From DATGFK01 sp040007395 (GTDB lineage: Bacteria; Chloroflexota; Anaerolineae; Aggregatilineales; UBA2796), in NCBI GenBank assembly GCA_040007395.1, contig JBDTVG010000116.1, forward strand, positions 1 to 43,366: a stretch of DNA of 43,366 nucleotides, read 5' to 3'. This document shows, piece after piece, positions 26,676-35,670 of the stretch; within the stretch, counting starts at the first letter, position 1, and every line of letters starts with the position of its first letter. The notes beneath the pieces were generated by a model. That model saw only the letters and a list, made by a program, of their open reading frames with translations, was not told where the DNA came from and ran no database searches. Both the position numbers and the translations under genes were made by a program.

Positions 26676-27806
26676 ATGAATCGTCGCGTGCTAATTATCA
26701 TACTGCTTCTCGTAGTTGTAGCAGTTGGTGCTTTCCTTGTACTTCCCGGTCTTTTGAATCAACCTCCTGCTCCTGTTAATGGTACACCTGTAGCTGGGGC
26801 GAGTCCGGGTGCTGCCGAAGGCCCAACCGCTACACCGATCCAGTTGAAAAAGATCATCGTTGCAGTTCAACAACTCCCGCGGGGCATTCGTATCCCCGCT
26901 GCCGCGTTGGCGGAACGGCTCTGGCCTTCGGCAGCAGTGCCGGAACGGGCGATGGGCGCGATTGCAGATGTAGAGGGCAGAATTGCCCGTACTGACATCT
27001 TTATCGAACAACCTATCGTTGATACGCTCCTCGTCGAAGACCTTTCGCAGATTGCTGCCAAAGGTAGCGATGCTGCCGCCGTTACCCCACGTGGACGGGT
27101 TCTGATCAGCATCCCAGTAGACCGTCTGACCGATGTGGCCTATTCGGTTGCCGATGGCGACTACGTAGACATCATCGCCTCATTCCTGTTCGTGGATGTT
27201 GACCCCGGCTTCCAGACCATCAAGCCAAACAAGATCACCCTGACCAGCATCAAGTCCGACGGTACTATCGAGTTGCAAGCCGCCATTGCAGGCGAACTCC
27301 AGCCCAGTAGCTTTAGTAAAGATCCAGTCGTTGCGGGGCCAAGCGAAGTACAGCGTCCGCGCCTTGTGACACAGCGTACCGTTCAAGCGGCTTGGGTTGT
27401 CCATGCTGGCACTTTCCCGATTGACGGACAGTTCTTGCGCCCGGTAGCGACACCGTTGCCGACACCTACGCCAGAAGCAGGCGAACCGACTAAGGGTGCG
27501 CCGCCGCCCACACCGACTCCCCCGTTTCCCGATATTTTGACGTTGGCAGTGGAGCCACAGGACGCAGTGGCGATTACTTGGCTCATTGAGTCACGTATCC
27601 CTATGACGTTGGTGTTACGCAGCGCTCAGGGCGACCCCAAAGTCAAGACCGATCAAACGACAGCAGTGTCTTTGTCGTATATGATCGAGACCTATCAGGT
27701 CACTCAGCCGCAAGCGTTGCCCTTTGCCTTAGAGCCAGCGCTGCGCTCGATCCGCAGCCTATTTGTCGGCAATACCATTTCACTCAACGACTCTACTAGC
27801 AAATAA
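26676..27806 (+). CDS. cpaB: Flp/Tad assembly protein CpaB (RcpC)
   Basis: 376 residues from ATG 26676 with TGGAGG 5 bases upstream; an earlier in-frame ATG (26613) lacks one. A single membrane anchor lies at residues 4-27, followed by a short Ala/Pro-rich linker. The SAF-type domain is at about 57-120, with KKIIVAVQQLPRGIRIPAAAL. The CpaB core continues with GRVLISIPVDRLTDVAYSVADGDYVDIIAS. Pro/Thr-rich inserts sit at about 268-290. In diderms CpaB sits at the secretin; here no secretin is seen. First gene of the Tad cluster, 26 bases before cpaE. Confidence 0.88.
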   Translation: MNRRVLIIILLLVVVAVGAFLVLPGLLNQPPAPVNGTPVAGASPGAAEGPTATPIQLKKIIVAVQQLPRGIRIPAAALAERLWPSAAVPERAMGAIADVEGRIARTDIFIEQPIVDTLLVEDLSQIAAKGSDAAAVTPRGRVLISIPVDRLTDVAYSVADGDYVDIIASFLFVDVDPGFQTIKPNKITLTSIKSDGTIELQAAIAGELQPSSFSKDPVVAGPSEVQRPRLVTQRTVQAAWVVHAGTFPIDGQFLRPVATPLPTPTPEAGEPTKGAPPPTPTPPFPDILTLAVEPQDAVAITWLIESRIPMTLVLRSAQGDPKVKTDQTTAVSLSYMIETYQVTQPQALPFALEPALRSIRSLFVGNTISLNDSTSK

Positions 27807-27832
27807 TCAATGAGAGCGAACAGGGGTGTAAG

Positions 27833-29149
27833 ATGAGCAAAGCTCCGGGGCCGCAAGCAGATAGCAAAAAGAACACCATAAAGGTGCTCATTGTTGACGA
27901 TATACCTGAAACACGTGAGAACCTTAAAAAGCTGTTGGCTTTTGAATCGGATATCGAGGTGATCGGAACCGCTAGCACAGGGCGCGAGGGCCTGGAACTG
28001 GCGAAAGAACTGCTCCCCGATATTATCCTGATGGACATCAACATGCCGGATATGGACGGCATTGCGGCTACCGAGCTAATCAGCAAATCCGTCCCTTCGA
28101 CTAGCGTGGTAATGATGTCGGTGCAGAGTGAGGCCGACTACTTACGGCGGGCCATGTTGGCAGGCGCACGCGACTTCCTGACCAAGCCGATCTCTGGCGA
28201 GGAACTGTACGGGACAGTCCGCAGTGTCTATGATCGCCGTCCCCAGATCCAAGTTCAGTATATGAACACGGGCGGGCAGGTGATGAGTCCCAGTGGCCTG
28301 ACGAACCTTTCGTCAGACCGCAACCACAACGCGCACATTATTGTGGTATATAGCCCACAAGGGGGCGCGGGCAAAACAACCATTGCCACCAATGTCGCCG
28401 CTTCGCTGATGCGCGAAGGCACGAAGGTGCTGTTGATGGACTGCGATCTCCAGTTTGGCGATGTTGGGGTATTCCTCAACTTGCAGGCGCAGAATACTAT
28501 CGTCGATCTGATCCACAGCGTTGACGATCTGGATATGGAATTGGTCGAAAACGTACTCGTCAGCCACGACAGTGGATTGCGGGTGCTGCTTGCGCCGCGT
28601 GCTCCCGAAGAAGCCGAAGAAGTCCGAGCCGAACAAGTGATCAAGTTGGTCGAAAAACTGCGCGGCAGCTTCGACTTTATTGTGATCGATACCGCCAGCA
28701 AACTCGATGATCTTGCCATTGCGTTGTTTGACATCGCTGAGCGTATTTTGCTGATTACGAACCCGACTCTGCCGTCTGTCAAGAATGTCCGCACTATCTT
28801 GAACTTGATGGATGCACTGCAATATGATGTCAACAAGGCCCAGTTGGTCTTTAACCGCGCTAACCTTGAACTTGAAAAAGCCAAAGTTGCGATCTCGTTG
28901 CAGGCGATTGAAGGCAACCTGAAACGCAAAGCTATCGGCGTTATCCCAATGGATGAGCGCCGTGTACTGGCGGCTATCAATCGGGGTATCACCGTTGTAG
29001 CGAAGGATCGTGTGCTGTCGCCAGCCAAAGAGTTACTGGCGCTAGCCGATGCCGTCCGAGCGAGTGTGATGCCCGAAGAGCCAGATGTCGCACAGCCTGC
29101 TGATTCTGCTAAGTCAGCATCGCGGCTCAGTCGCTTGTTTGGCAATTAA
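27833..29149 (+). CDS. cpaE: CpaE-like protein: receiver domain fused to MinD-type ATPase
   Basis: 438 residues. Residues 16-135 are a REC domain with acceptor Asp68 in LMDINMPDMDG and Lys118 in FLTKPIS. Residues 168-410 are a ParA/MinD ATPase with VVYSPQGGAGKTTIATN (176-182 QGGAGKT). The deviant Walker A normally starts with Lys (KGGxGKT); here it is Gln176. Later motifs are VLLMDCDLQFGDVGVFLNLQ and FIVIDTASKLDDLAIALFD. CpaE/TadZ proteins place the Tad machine at one cell site. RBS AGGGGTG precedes the ATG. Confidence 0.9.
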   Translation: MSKAPGPQADSKKNTIKVLIVDDIPETRENLKKLLAFESDIEVIGTASTGREGLELAKELLPDIILMDINMPDMDGIAATELISKSVPSTSVVMMSVQSEADYLRRAMLAGARDFLTKPISGEELYGTVRSVYDRRPQIQVQYMNTGGQVMSPSGLTNLSSDRNHNAHIIVVYSPQGGAGKTTIATNVAASLMREGTKVLLMDCDLQFGDVGVFLNLQAQNTIVDLIHSVDDLDMELVENVLVSHDSGLRVLLAPRAPEEAEEVRAEQVIKLVEKLRGSFDFIVIDTASKLDDLAIALFDIAERILLITNPTLPSVKNVRTILNLMDALQYDVNKAQLVFNRANLELEKAKVAISLQAIEGNLKRKAIGVIPMDERRVLAAINRGITVVAKDRVLSPAKELLALADAVRASVMPEEPDVAQPADSAKSASRLSRLFGN

Positions 29150-29218
29150 GGGTCGTAATAATCAGGCTGGCTGGCCTGTCTGTAAACGTAAGTGTTCGAG
29201 AGAGAGGAATAGCAACCA

Positions 29219-30640
29219 ATGTCACTTCTACGCCGTATTGAGCGCGGAAATCAGCAGGGCGGAGGGAACAATCCTCCATCACAGGGCGGTGGCCCAACCC
29301 CGCCCAGCAATGATGACCGTCAGTCATCGGTTAATCGCCGCGTGGCAATGCCTGCCGGTGGGCAAGCCGGGGCTAAAGAAGGCTACGTTGACCTGAAGTC
29401 CCGCGTCCAGACCAAACTGCTGTCTGAACTGGACCCCGGTATGGACACCCGTTCGCCGGAAGTCCGCAGCACCATCGAGGAACTGTTCAGCACCATTCTG
29501 GCGGAAGAAAATATCGTCTTGAGCCGCGCTGAAAAGTCGCGCCTGTTCGACCAGATTGTGGCGGAAATCCTCGGCTTCGGCCCACTTGAAGTCTTGTTGG
29601 CAGATGAAACCGTCACTGAAATTATGGTGAACGGCCCCAAGAATGTGTACGTTGAGCAAAAAGGCCGCCTGTCGCGCTCCAATGTGACCTTTGAGAACGA
29701 CGACCATGTGCTGCGTGTGCTAGATCGTATCGTTGCGCCGCTAGGCCGTCGTATTGACGAAAGTTCACCGACAGTAGACGCACGGTTGCCAGATGGTTCG
29801 CGTGTGAACGCCGTCATTCGCCCGATTGCGCTGTGTGGGCCGACGATCACGATCCGTAAATTCTCCAAGAAACCGCTGACCGTCGAAGACCTAATCCGCT
29901 TTGGGTCGGTTTCGGCAGAGATTGCTGAATTCCTGCGTGCCTGTGTTATCTCGCGCTTGAATGGGGTCGTGTCGGGCGGTACAGGTTCGGGCAAGACTAC
30001 GCTGCTCAACGTGCTGTCGAGCTTTATCCCGAACGACGAACGTATTGTCACCATCGAAAATGCGGCTGAACTTCAGCTTCGTCAGGAACATGTAGTTTCG
30101 CTAGAAACACGCCCTGCCAATATCGAAGGGCGCGGCGAAATCTCGATTCAGGACTTGGTGGTCAATGCGTTGCGTATGCGCCCTGACCGGATCGTGGTCG
30201 GTGAATGCCGTTCCGGTGAAGCGCTAGACATGCTTCAGGCGATGAACACGGGTCACGATGGCTCGTTGACGACCGCACACGCTAACTCCCCTCGCGACAC
30301 ACTGGCTCGTCTGGAAGTGATGTGCCTGATGTCGGGTATGGATCTGCCCATACGTGCTATCCGTGAACAGATCGCCTCGGCAGTCAATATCATCGTGCAG
30401 CAGGAACGTCTGCGCGACGGAACCCGCAAGATTACTAAAGTATCCGAAGTTCAGGGCATGGAAGGTGACATCATTACGATGTCCGACATCTTTGAGTTCG
30501 AGCAAACAGGTATCGAAGCAGGTAAGGTCATTGGTCGTGTCCGTCCGACAGGACTACGCCCGAAGTTCATCGATCAGATCGAAGCGTCAGGTATCCACCT
30601 GCCGCCGTCTGTCTTTGGTATTGGGCAGTCGCGCTACTAG
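29219..30640 (+). CDS. tadA: Tad/type II secretion ATPase (CpaF/TadA)
   Basis: 473 residues. A Gly/Pro-rich N-terminus (1-55) precedes the N-domain. The ATPase domain has Walker A GGTGSGKT at 253-260, the Asp-box region DERIVTIENAAELQLRQEH (usually I-E-D-A-A-E-L; here Asn281), the His box and Walker B in RPDRIVVGECRSGEALDMLQ and MNTGHDGSLTTAHANSPRD. This hexameric ATPase powers pilin assembly at the cytosolic face of the TadB/TadC platform. AGAGGAA lies about 10 bases before the ATG. Confidence 0.94.
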   Translation: MSLLRRIERGNQQGGGNNPPSQGGGPTPPSNDDRQSSVNRRVAMPAGGQAGAKEGYVDLKSRVQTKLLSELDPGMDTRSPEVRSTIEELFSTILAEENIVLSRAEKSRLFDQIVAEILGFGPLEVLLADETVTEIMVNGPKNVYVEQKGRLSRSNVTFENDDHVLRVLDRIVAPLGRRIDESSPTVDARLPDGSRVNAVIRPIALCGPTITIRKFSKKPLTVEDLIRFGSVSAEIAEFLRACVISRLNGVVSGGTGSGKTTLLNVLSSFIPNDERIVTIENAAELQLRQEHVVSLETRPANIEGRGEISIQDLVVNALRMRPDRIVVGECRSGEALDMLQAMNTGHDGSLTTAHANSPRDTLARLEVMCLMSGMDLPIRAIREQIASAVNIIVQQERLRDGTRKITKVSEVQGMEGDIITMSDIFEFEQTGIEAGKVIGRVRPTGLRPKFIDQIEASGIHLPPSVFGIGQSRY

Positions 30641-30665
30641 ATCACACTCTGAAAACACTAAATGG

Positions 30666-30690
30666 AGTGGGCGCGACTATCGCGCCCACT
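30666..30690 (+). terminator. 11-bp perfect hairpin after tadA
   Basis: AGTGGGCGCGA (30666-30676) pairs with TCGCGCCCACT (30680-30690) around a 3-base loop, 26 bases after the tadA stop. The following TTGGGTT is only weakly T-rich. Confidence 0.6.
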
Positions 30691-30942
30691 TTGGGTTATG
30701 TGTAAATTTTATAGCCCTACAGATGTACTCAGATTAACCATAATGTACTATTCCCCAACGCTATGAGTTGGATAAAATATTTTAAAGTTTGCTAGCATAT
30801 TGTTATACAAAGCTAACCCCCTATGCCATCCTTCCCGCTAACAAAACTTCTCAATTCGTTGATAACCAAAAATAATTTTAGAGAATCTCAGAGCGAAGTT
30901 TGACCGCGCCTTCGATTAACTTATGAGAATGGGAGAATCAAT

Positions 30943-31008
30943 ATGCAATCAACGCCCATAACCTCAGATCGGGATCGGAGAGAACCGTATAAAGGGTTAG
31001 TTGGCTGA
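30943..31008 (+). CDS. Possible 21-residue peptide
   Basis: ATG at 30943, stop TGA at 31006-31008. GGGAGA lies 6 bases before the ATG. The peptide is hydrophilic (many Arg/Asp) with no signal or membrane character and resembles nothing I know. It may be chance; codon use cannot be judged at this length. Confidence 0.2.
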   Translation: MQSTPITSDRDRREPYKGLVG

Positions 31009-31151
31009 GTACTCAAATGGACAAACGAACGGATACATTTAGTATTTTAGTCCTGTTGCCATCGGAGAAGCATATACAAACCTTTTCGTAACAACTCCGT
31101 TATCCACTTTAGTGTATAATGACTGTATTGGTGCAGCGTGGAGGATTGGGC

Positions 31152-32129
31152 ATGAACCCAGTAATTTTAATTGTTGGCATTGTTCTGGTCGTCATCATTC
31201 TCTTGGTGGCGGTTGTTAGTATTCGTGGTCAGCGTTCGAACGTTGTCGAGGAACGTCTAGGGCGTTACACCGATCTCGGCAACTTTACAAATATCGAAGA
31301 CGAAACCGCCAAGCCTAAAGAAAAGAAACCCAGCGCCCTTGCCGAACGACTGGAAGAGATGCTTACCACACGGTCTTTTGGCACGAAGTGGCGAGGACAG
31401 TTGGCGCGTGCCGATCTTAAGCTTACTGTAGCAGAATTTTTGGCGCTGCATGTTATTTCGATGTTCGGTGTCGGCGTACTGGCCTTTTTTATCTTGGTTC
31501 CGGGGAACATCGTTGCCACGATTATCATGGCGGGCATCGGCGCATTTCTGCCCCGGTTCTATGTCGGCAATCGACAAGGCAAGCGCTTCCGTACCTTTGA
31601 GCAGCAGTTGCCGGATATTCTCGGCTTGTGGGTGAACTCACTGCGTTCTGGCTATAGTGTGCTGCAAGCTCTCGAAGCGATCTCGCGTAATGCACCGGAA
31701 CCTTCGGCGGCAGAAATTCATCGCGTCGTGCAGGAAGTCCAGCTTGGTATCCCAATGGAAGACTCACTGGCTCACTTGTTGGCCCGTATGCCCAGTGATG
31801 ACCTTGACCTCGTGATTACAGCGGTCAACATTCAACGTGAAGTCGGTGGTAATCTGGCTGAGATCCTCGAAGTCATCAGCCACACAATCCGTGAGCGTAT
31901 CAAGCTCAAGGGTGAAGTGCGCGTGTTGACTTCGCAGGGCCGTATCACTGGCTATGTTATCGGTGGTCTACCTATTACCCTCGCGTTGTTCCTAATGGTC
32001 ATCAACCCTGACTATGTCGGAAAATTGTTCACCGATAAGTTATGCGGTTGGCCTATGCTCGGTATAGGATTAGGATTGATCGGTATGGGTATTGCGGTCA
32101 TCCAGCGTATTGTTGATATTGAAATTTAA
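31152..32129 (+). CDS. tadB: Tad membrane platform protein TadB
   Basis: 325 residues from ATG 31152 with GGAGG 7 bases upstream; an earlier ATG at 31119 overlaps the TATAAT box and is rejected. Membrane span at residues 3-27, two more at about 110-150 and a C-terminal pair at about 270-320. The T2SSF domain in the middle has EQQLPDILGLWVNSLRSGYSV LQALE and GGNLAEILEVISHTIRERIK. It forms the inner-membrane platform with TadC. Confidence 0.9.
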   Translation: MNPVILIVGIVLVVIILLVAVVSIRGQRSNVVEERLGRYTDLGNFTNIEDETAKPKEKKPSALAERLEEMLTTRSFGTKWRGQLARADLKLTVAEFLALHVISMFGVGVLAFFILVPGNIVATIIMAGIGAFLPRFYVGNRQGKRFRTFEQQLPDILGLWVNSLRSGYSVLQALEAISRNAPEPSAAEIHRVVQEVQLGIPMEDSLAHLLARMPSDDLDLVITAVNIQREVGGNLAEILEVISHTIRERIKLKGEVRVLTSQGRITGYVIGGLPITLALFLMVINPDYVGKLFTDKLCGWPMLGIGLGLIGMGIAVIQRIVDIEI

Positions 32130-32146
32130 AGGCAAGAGGTAACGTT

Positions 32147-33091
32147 ATGTCAATGCAAGTGATAGGCATTATCGTCATCATTCTGGCAGGCGTGAGCGTC
32201 CTCGGCGGACTGCTCTATGTCGGATTGAAGGAAAATTCTGGCTCCGATCCGCTGCAATCACGTTTGGCTGAATATGCGGATCGCGAACTGCCAGCTTCGC
32301 TCGAAGAACTTGAAATGACCCTTTCGTTCCGGGATCGTGTCGTTTTGCCACTGTTTAAGTCTTTGGCATCTTTGGTTACACGGTTCACGCCAGAACAGCA
32401 GATCGAAACAACGCGCCACCAATTGGAACTCGCGGGTCAGGCGCACAAGACAGACCCCCGAACCTTCTTCGGCACGCGGATTATGCTAACAGCGCTACTG
32501 GGTGGCGGGGCATTCGTCTTGTTTTTCATTGTTACCAAACAAGCACCCCTTACGGCAATTGGTTTAACGGTCGGTGGCGCCCTGCTTGGCTACTATCTGC
32601 CCGCTTTGCAGTTGGCTGGTCAGGTCAAACGCCGTCAGGATATTATTCTCAAGGCACTGCCCGACGCACTGGACTTGCTCACCATTTGCGTTGAAGCAGG
32701 TCTGGGCTTTGATGCGGCGATGGGCAAAGTGTATGAGAAGTGGGATAACGACCTTGCCATCGCTTTTGGACGGGTACTTCAGCAGATCCAACTTGGTAAG
32801 CTGCGTCGTGAAGCGCTGCGTGATATGGCTGGCGATATGGAAGTTCCCGATGTCACCTCCTTCACGGCTGCGATCATTCAGGCAGACCAACTTGGTGTGA
32901 GCATCTCGAAGATTTTGCGTATCCAGTCTGACCAGATGCGTGTAAAGCGCCGCCAGCGCGCTCAGGAAAAGGCGCAGCAGGCTCCGGTCAAGATGATGAT
33001 CCCGATGGTACTCCTCATCTTCCCCTCAATCTGGATTGTGCTCCTAGGACCATCCATTATTATTCTGATGCACATGAATGTAGCACTCTGA
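32147..33091 (+). CDS. tadC: Tad membrane platform protein TadC
   Basis: 314 residues; AGAGG precedes the ATG. A first span lies at residues 4-27, further ones at about 107-150 and the last at 283-310. The T2SSF domain reads ILKALPDALDLLTICVEAGLGFD, then ADQLGVSISKILRIQSDQMRVKRRQRAQEKAQQ, typical of TadC. The gene overlaps the comF start by one base (TGATG). Confidence 0.92.
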   Translation: MSMQVIGIIVIILAGVSVLGGLLYVGLKENSGSDPLQSRLAEYADRELPASLEELEMTLSFRDRVVLPLFKSLASLVTRFTPEQQIETTRHQLELAGQAHKTDPRTFFGTRIMLTALLGGGAFVLFFIVTKQAPLTAIGLTVGGALLGYYLPALQLAGQVKRRQDIILKALPDALDLLTICVEAGLGFDAAMGKVYEKWDNDLAIAFGRVLQQIQLGKLRREALRDMAGDMEVPDVTSFTAAIIQADQLGVSISKILRIQSDQMRVKRRQRAQEKAQQAPVKMMIPMVLLIFPSIWIVLLGPSIIILMHMNVAL

Positions 33092-33828
33092 TGACCGATC
33101 AGAATGGGCTGCCTGCCCCGGCAAGCAGCCCACGCCCGCCCGCTTTCAAACTTCTGGCGCAGCAACTGGTAAACACGGCACTCGATTTCTTTTATCCCCC
33201 GCAGTGTATCAGTTGTGGACGACGAGTAGGGAGTTTGCTGTGTCCCGACTGTCAGGCCAAGATCCCAACTGTCCTACCCGCCCATGAATCGAACAGCCCT
33301 CTAACCGAACGGCGTGCCACTGCCGAATTTGACGGCGCAATCCAGAAAGCTATTCACCAACTTAAATACACGGGGCAGCGCAGCTACGCCAAAGCACTAA
33401 GCCAGCGGCTAGCCACAGAACTTGCCCGATCTGGCTGGCAGCCCGATCTGATCACGGCGGCTCCGCTACACGCGGCACGCTTGCACGAACGTGGCTACAA
33501 CCAGTCCGATCTGTTGGCAGAATATCTATCGCTGTCGAGCCATATCCCGTTCCGTCCTGATGCAGTGCAGCGCCTTCGCGACACGCGCCCACAGGTCGGC
33601 TTGGGCTTTCAAGATCGCCAACTTAACGTTGCTAATGCGTTCCGGGCAGAACCCGGCGTTGTAAAAGACCGAAAACTTGTCATTATTGATGATGTTTATA
33701 CCACCGGCGCGACTCTGCGGGCGTGTGCCACTGCTTTACTAGAAGCAGGCGCGAAACAAGTCTGGGCTTTGACCGTAGCTAGTGCAAAATCTTCACAGCC
33801 GCTACCATCGACCACTCCCGAACCCTGA
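33091..33828 (+). CDS. comF: ComF-family phosphoribosyltransferase-like protein
   Basis: 245 residues. A zinc finger with Cys39, Cys42, Cys51 and Cys54 (CISCGRRVGSLLCPDC) leads into the conserved AIHQLKYTGQRSYA and the ERGYNQSDLLA motif. The PRPP loop is KLVIIDDVYTTGATLRACA. ComF proteins work in DNA uptake during competence. The start codon shares a base with the tadC stop, so it is translationally coupled to the Tad operon. Confidence 0.93.
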   Translation: MTDQNGLPAPASSPRPPAFKLLAQQLVNTALDFFYPPQCISCGRRVGSLLCPDCQAKIPTVLPAHESNSPLTERRATAEFDGAIQKAIHQLKYTGQRSYAKALSQRLATELARSGWQPDLITAAPLHAARLHERGYNQSDLLAEYLSLSSHIPFRPDAVQRLRDTRPQVGLGFQDRQLNVANAFRAEPGVVKDRKLVIIDDVYTTGATLRACATALLEAGAKQVWALTVASAKSSQPLPSTTPEP

Positions 33829-33914
33829 CTCGCGATCCACTGGCACAGGTACACAGGCTCGCGCAGGTGAGCGATTGTTTAAGCACACTTTAGCGAAAAC
33901 AAGGAGCAGGCCCC

Positions 33915-34493
33915 ATGCAAATCCAAATCCATGCACGCAACCTCACGGTAGATCAGAAATTGCAAGACTATGTTGAGAAAAAGCTAAACAAGCTCGACAA
34001 GTATTTGCCCAACATTGCTGAGGTCCACGTTGATTTGGCGATTGAGCACCAACACAGAGGCGGCGAACGGGCGATTGCCCAATTGACGGTTCGCAACGAA
34101 CGTGGCGCTATCCTGCGGGCCGAGGATAAGCGCGAAACCGAAATCTTAGCTGCGGTTGATATGGCTGTCGATAAAATGTACCGACAGATCAGCCAGTACA
34201 AAAGCAAACGTCGTCGTCAGGGCGGAGATCGCTTTGAAGTTGCCGATCCTGAACTAGCTGGCCTCGAAGCGCTGCCTGCCGTAAGCGATGATGGGGATCT
34301 AGAAGATGCTGCCGAGATCATCCGCCGCAAACGGGTCGACATGATGCCTATGAGCGAAGAAGAAGCCGTCGAACAAATCTCGCTGCTTGATCATGACTTT
34401 TTCATGTTCTATAACGTCAACACCAGCAAAGTCAATGTCCTGTACCGTCGCGAGAACGGCGGGTTCGGCTTGCTAGAGGCGAACATCAGCTAG
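33915..34493 (+). CDS. hpf: Ribosome hibernation promoting factor, long form
   Basis: 192 residues. Residues 1-100 are the S30AE ribosome-binding fold: QIQIHARNLTVDQKLQDYVE, KLDKYLPNIAEVHVDL. The C-terminal domain (about 140-192), RRKRVDMMPMSEEEAVEQIS and HDFFMFYNVNTSKVNVLYRR, is the dimerisation part of the long form that makes 100S ribosomes. AAGGAGCAGG lies just upstream of the ATG. Confidence 0.95.
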   Translation: MQIQIHARNLTVDQKLQDYVEKKLNKLDKYLPNIAEVHVDLAIEHQHRGGERAIAQLTVRNERGAILRAEDKRETEILAAVDMAVDKMYRQISQYKSKRRRQGGDRFEVADPELAGLEALPAVSDDGDLEDAAEIIRRKRVDMMPMSEEEAVEQISLLDHDFFMFYNVNTSKVNVLYRRENGGFGLLEANIS

Positions 34494-34496
34494 AGA

Positions 34497-35424
34497 TTGA
34501 ACCCACCCCTAACCCCTCGCCTTTGGGCTGAGGAGGGGACATGTTAAAAAAAGGGGTTGGAAAAATCAAGTTCATCGTTCAAACTATGAAGTAACAAGCA
34601 ACACAGGGGGAACGATGAACACGACGATATTGTACCAATGGGAACGGGAAATAGAGAGCCATTTACCGAGCTTAAACAGTTGGCAGGTGTACGAAGGACA
34701 AGTGGCGATGATAGCTGGCTTATTAGCGGCGGTCAAACAAGGCTTATCGGCGGCGTGTGAAGTACTGGTGCTGGCGGGATCGAGGCATTGGCTGCTCGCC
34801 TGACCTGTGTCGTGCCGTTGCCCAGTAGGTTGGTTCTATCTGTTTCGAGTGACCTGCCACACCAAAGTCGTTACTACTCAGGCCGACTATACGATTGCCC
34901 CACAGTCCAACCCGGTCAGATTTGGGCAGCCAGTGGCCTCGTTTTCAAACAACGCGGACGTATTCCGGCATGGGTCATCGCTTTATGGGGTCTCAGTTAC
35001 GATGAGCCTTGGGCACTGGTCACCAATGCCTCACACCTCACCGGTCATGAGTATGCCCGCCGTAACTGGCAAGAACAATCCTTTCGTGATCTCAAAAGCG
35101 GTGGCTGGCACTGGCATGAAAGCCGAATGCGTCAGCCTGACCATGTCGCCCATCTCTTGGTTAGCCTTGTTGTCGCTTATGTCTGGACTGTCGCCCTCGC
35201 TTCACTCGCCATTCAGTCTCAAGTTGGTCATGCCTTGATCGCCCGTGCCGACGCATTACCTGAACGGTATTTTAGCCTCTTTCGTGAAGGCTTGGATTTC
35301 TTGTGTCAGCAGCTTGAAGACTTTTCCACCTTTTTCCGTATCGTCTTTTTTCCTGATTTTCGTTTTACTTAAAACATATCCCCTCCTCAGCTACGAAGTG
35401 GAGAGGGATTTAGGGTGGGTTCAA
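34497..35424 (+). mobile_element. IS4-type element remnant between inverted repeats
   Basis: It is bounded by two inverted GC-rich arms of about 50 bases: 34497-34545 (TTGAACCCACCCCTAACC ... AGGAGGGGACATGTT) and 35373-35424, which on the minus strand reads TTGAACCCACCC ... AGGAGGGGATATGTT. Inside is a decayed transposase with an internal deletion. The arms match the palindromic repeats at 15848-15948, so they may be either the element's ends or repeat units beside it. I cannot identify a target-site duplication. Confidence 0.7.
34615..35370 (+). pseudogene. IS4-family transposase, deleted and frameshifted
   Basis: The first frame (from ATG 34615) gives an N-terminus, MNTTILYQWEREIESHLPSL, and meets TGA at 34801-34803. 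That same frame continues after the stop with WFYLFRVTCHTKVVT; it shifts near 34890-34915 to the frame reading WAASGLVFKQRGRIPAWV and PWALVTNASHLTGHEYARR. The final catalytic part YARRNWQEQSFRDLK fits the IS4 YREK signature (Y-x2-R-x3-E-x6-K). The stretch with the first two acidic residues is missing. An intact gene would be about 500 bases longer. Confidence 0.85.
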
Positions 35425-35670
35425 CTGAATATTCAAACACCCTCTCAAACACGAGGTATCGCTGTCCATCCCCGTTGTACAGATATGAGGAGTCGCCCAT
35501 CCAGAGCAGGCGTTTACACCGCCATTGGTGAAGTTTTCAGTGTTATAGGAAACAAGCGTGTGGTTCTCAACAAATGTCAGGGGAGTATTTTTCCTGACAT
35601 TTACACCGATTTTTATAGTGAAAATCAAGTATATTGTTGTAGGTGCGTTTATGCTGTGCTATTTAGTAGA
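35425..35670. other. Short stretch without a supported gene
   Basis: A minus-strand frame (35410-35628, 72 residues) exists and its stop lies inside the neighbouring repeat. It resembles a broken repeat-type surface protein, but no ribosome-binding site or clear family supports it. Confidence 0.4.

Larger units (their letters stand above)
30641..31151. other. Long intergenic region inside the Tad cluster
   Basis: A perfect 11-bp hairpin, AGTGGGCGCGA/TCGCGCCCACT (30666-30690, loop CTA), follows tadA and may terminate or attenuate. A 21-codon frame with GGGAGA upstream lies at 30943-31008. Sequence near 30895-30935 can fold through TCTCA/TGAGA and AAGTT/AACTT arms. TATAAT lies at 31115-31120, before tadB. 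No pilin-like hydrophobic frame is found here, although a pilin gene is often in this place. Confidence 0.5.

Noticed and set aside
30943..31008. The 21-residue frame as the missing pilin
   Set aside because: It is hydrophilic and too short; pilins need a hydrophobic N-terminal helix.
35410..35628. 72-residue minus-strand frame
   Set aside because: No ribosome-binding site; its end falls inside the palindromic repeat, and the sequence gives no clear family.
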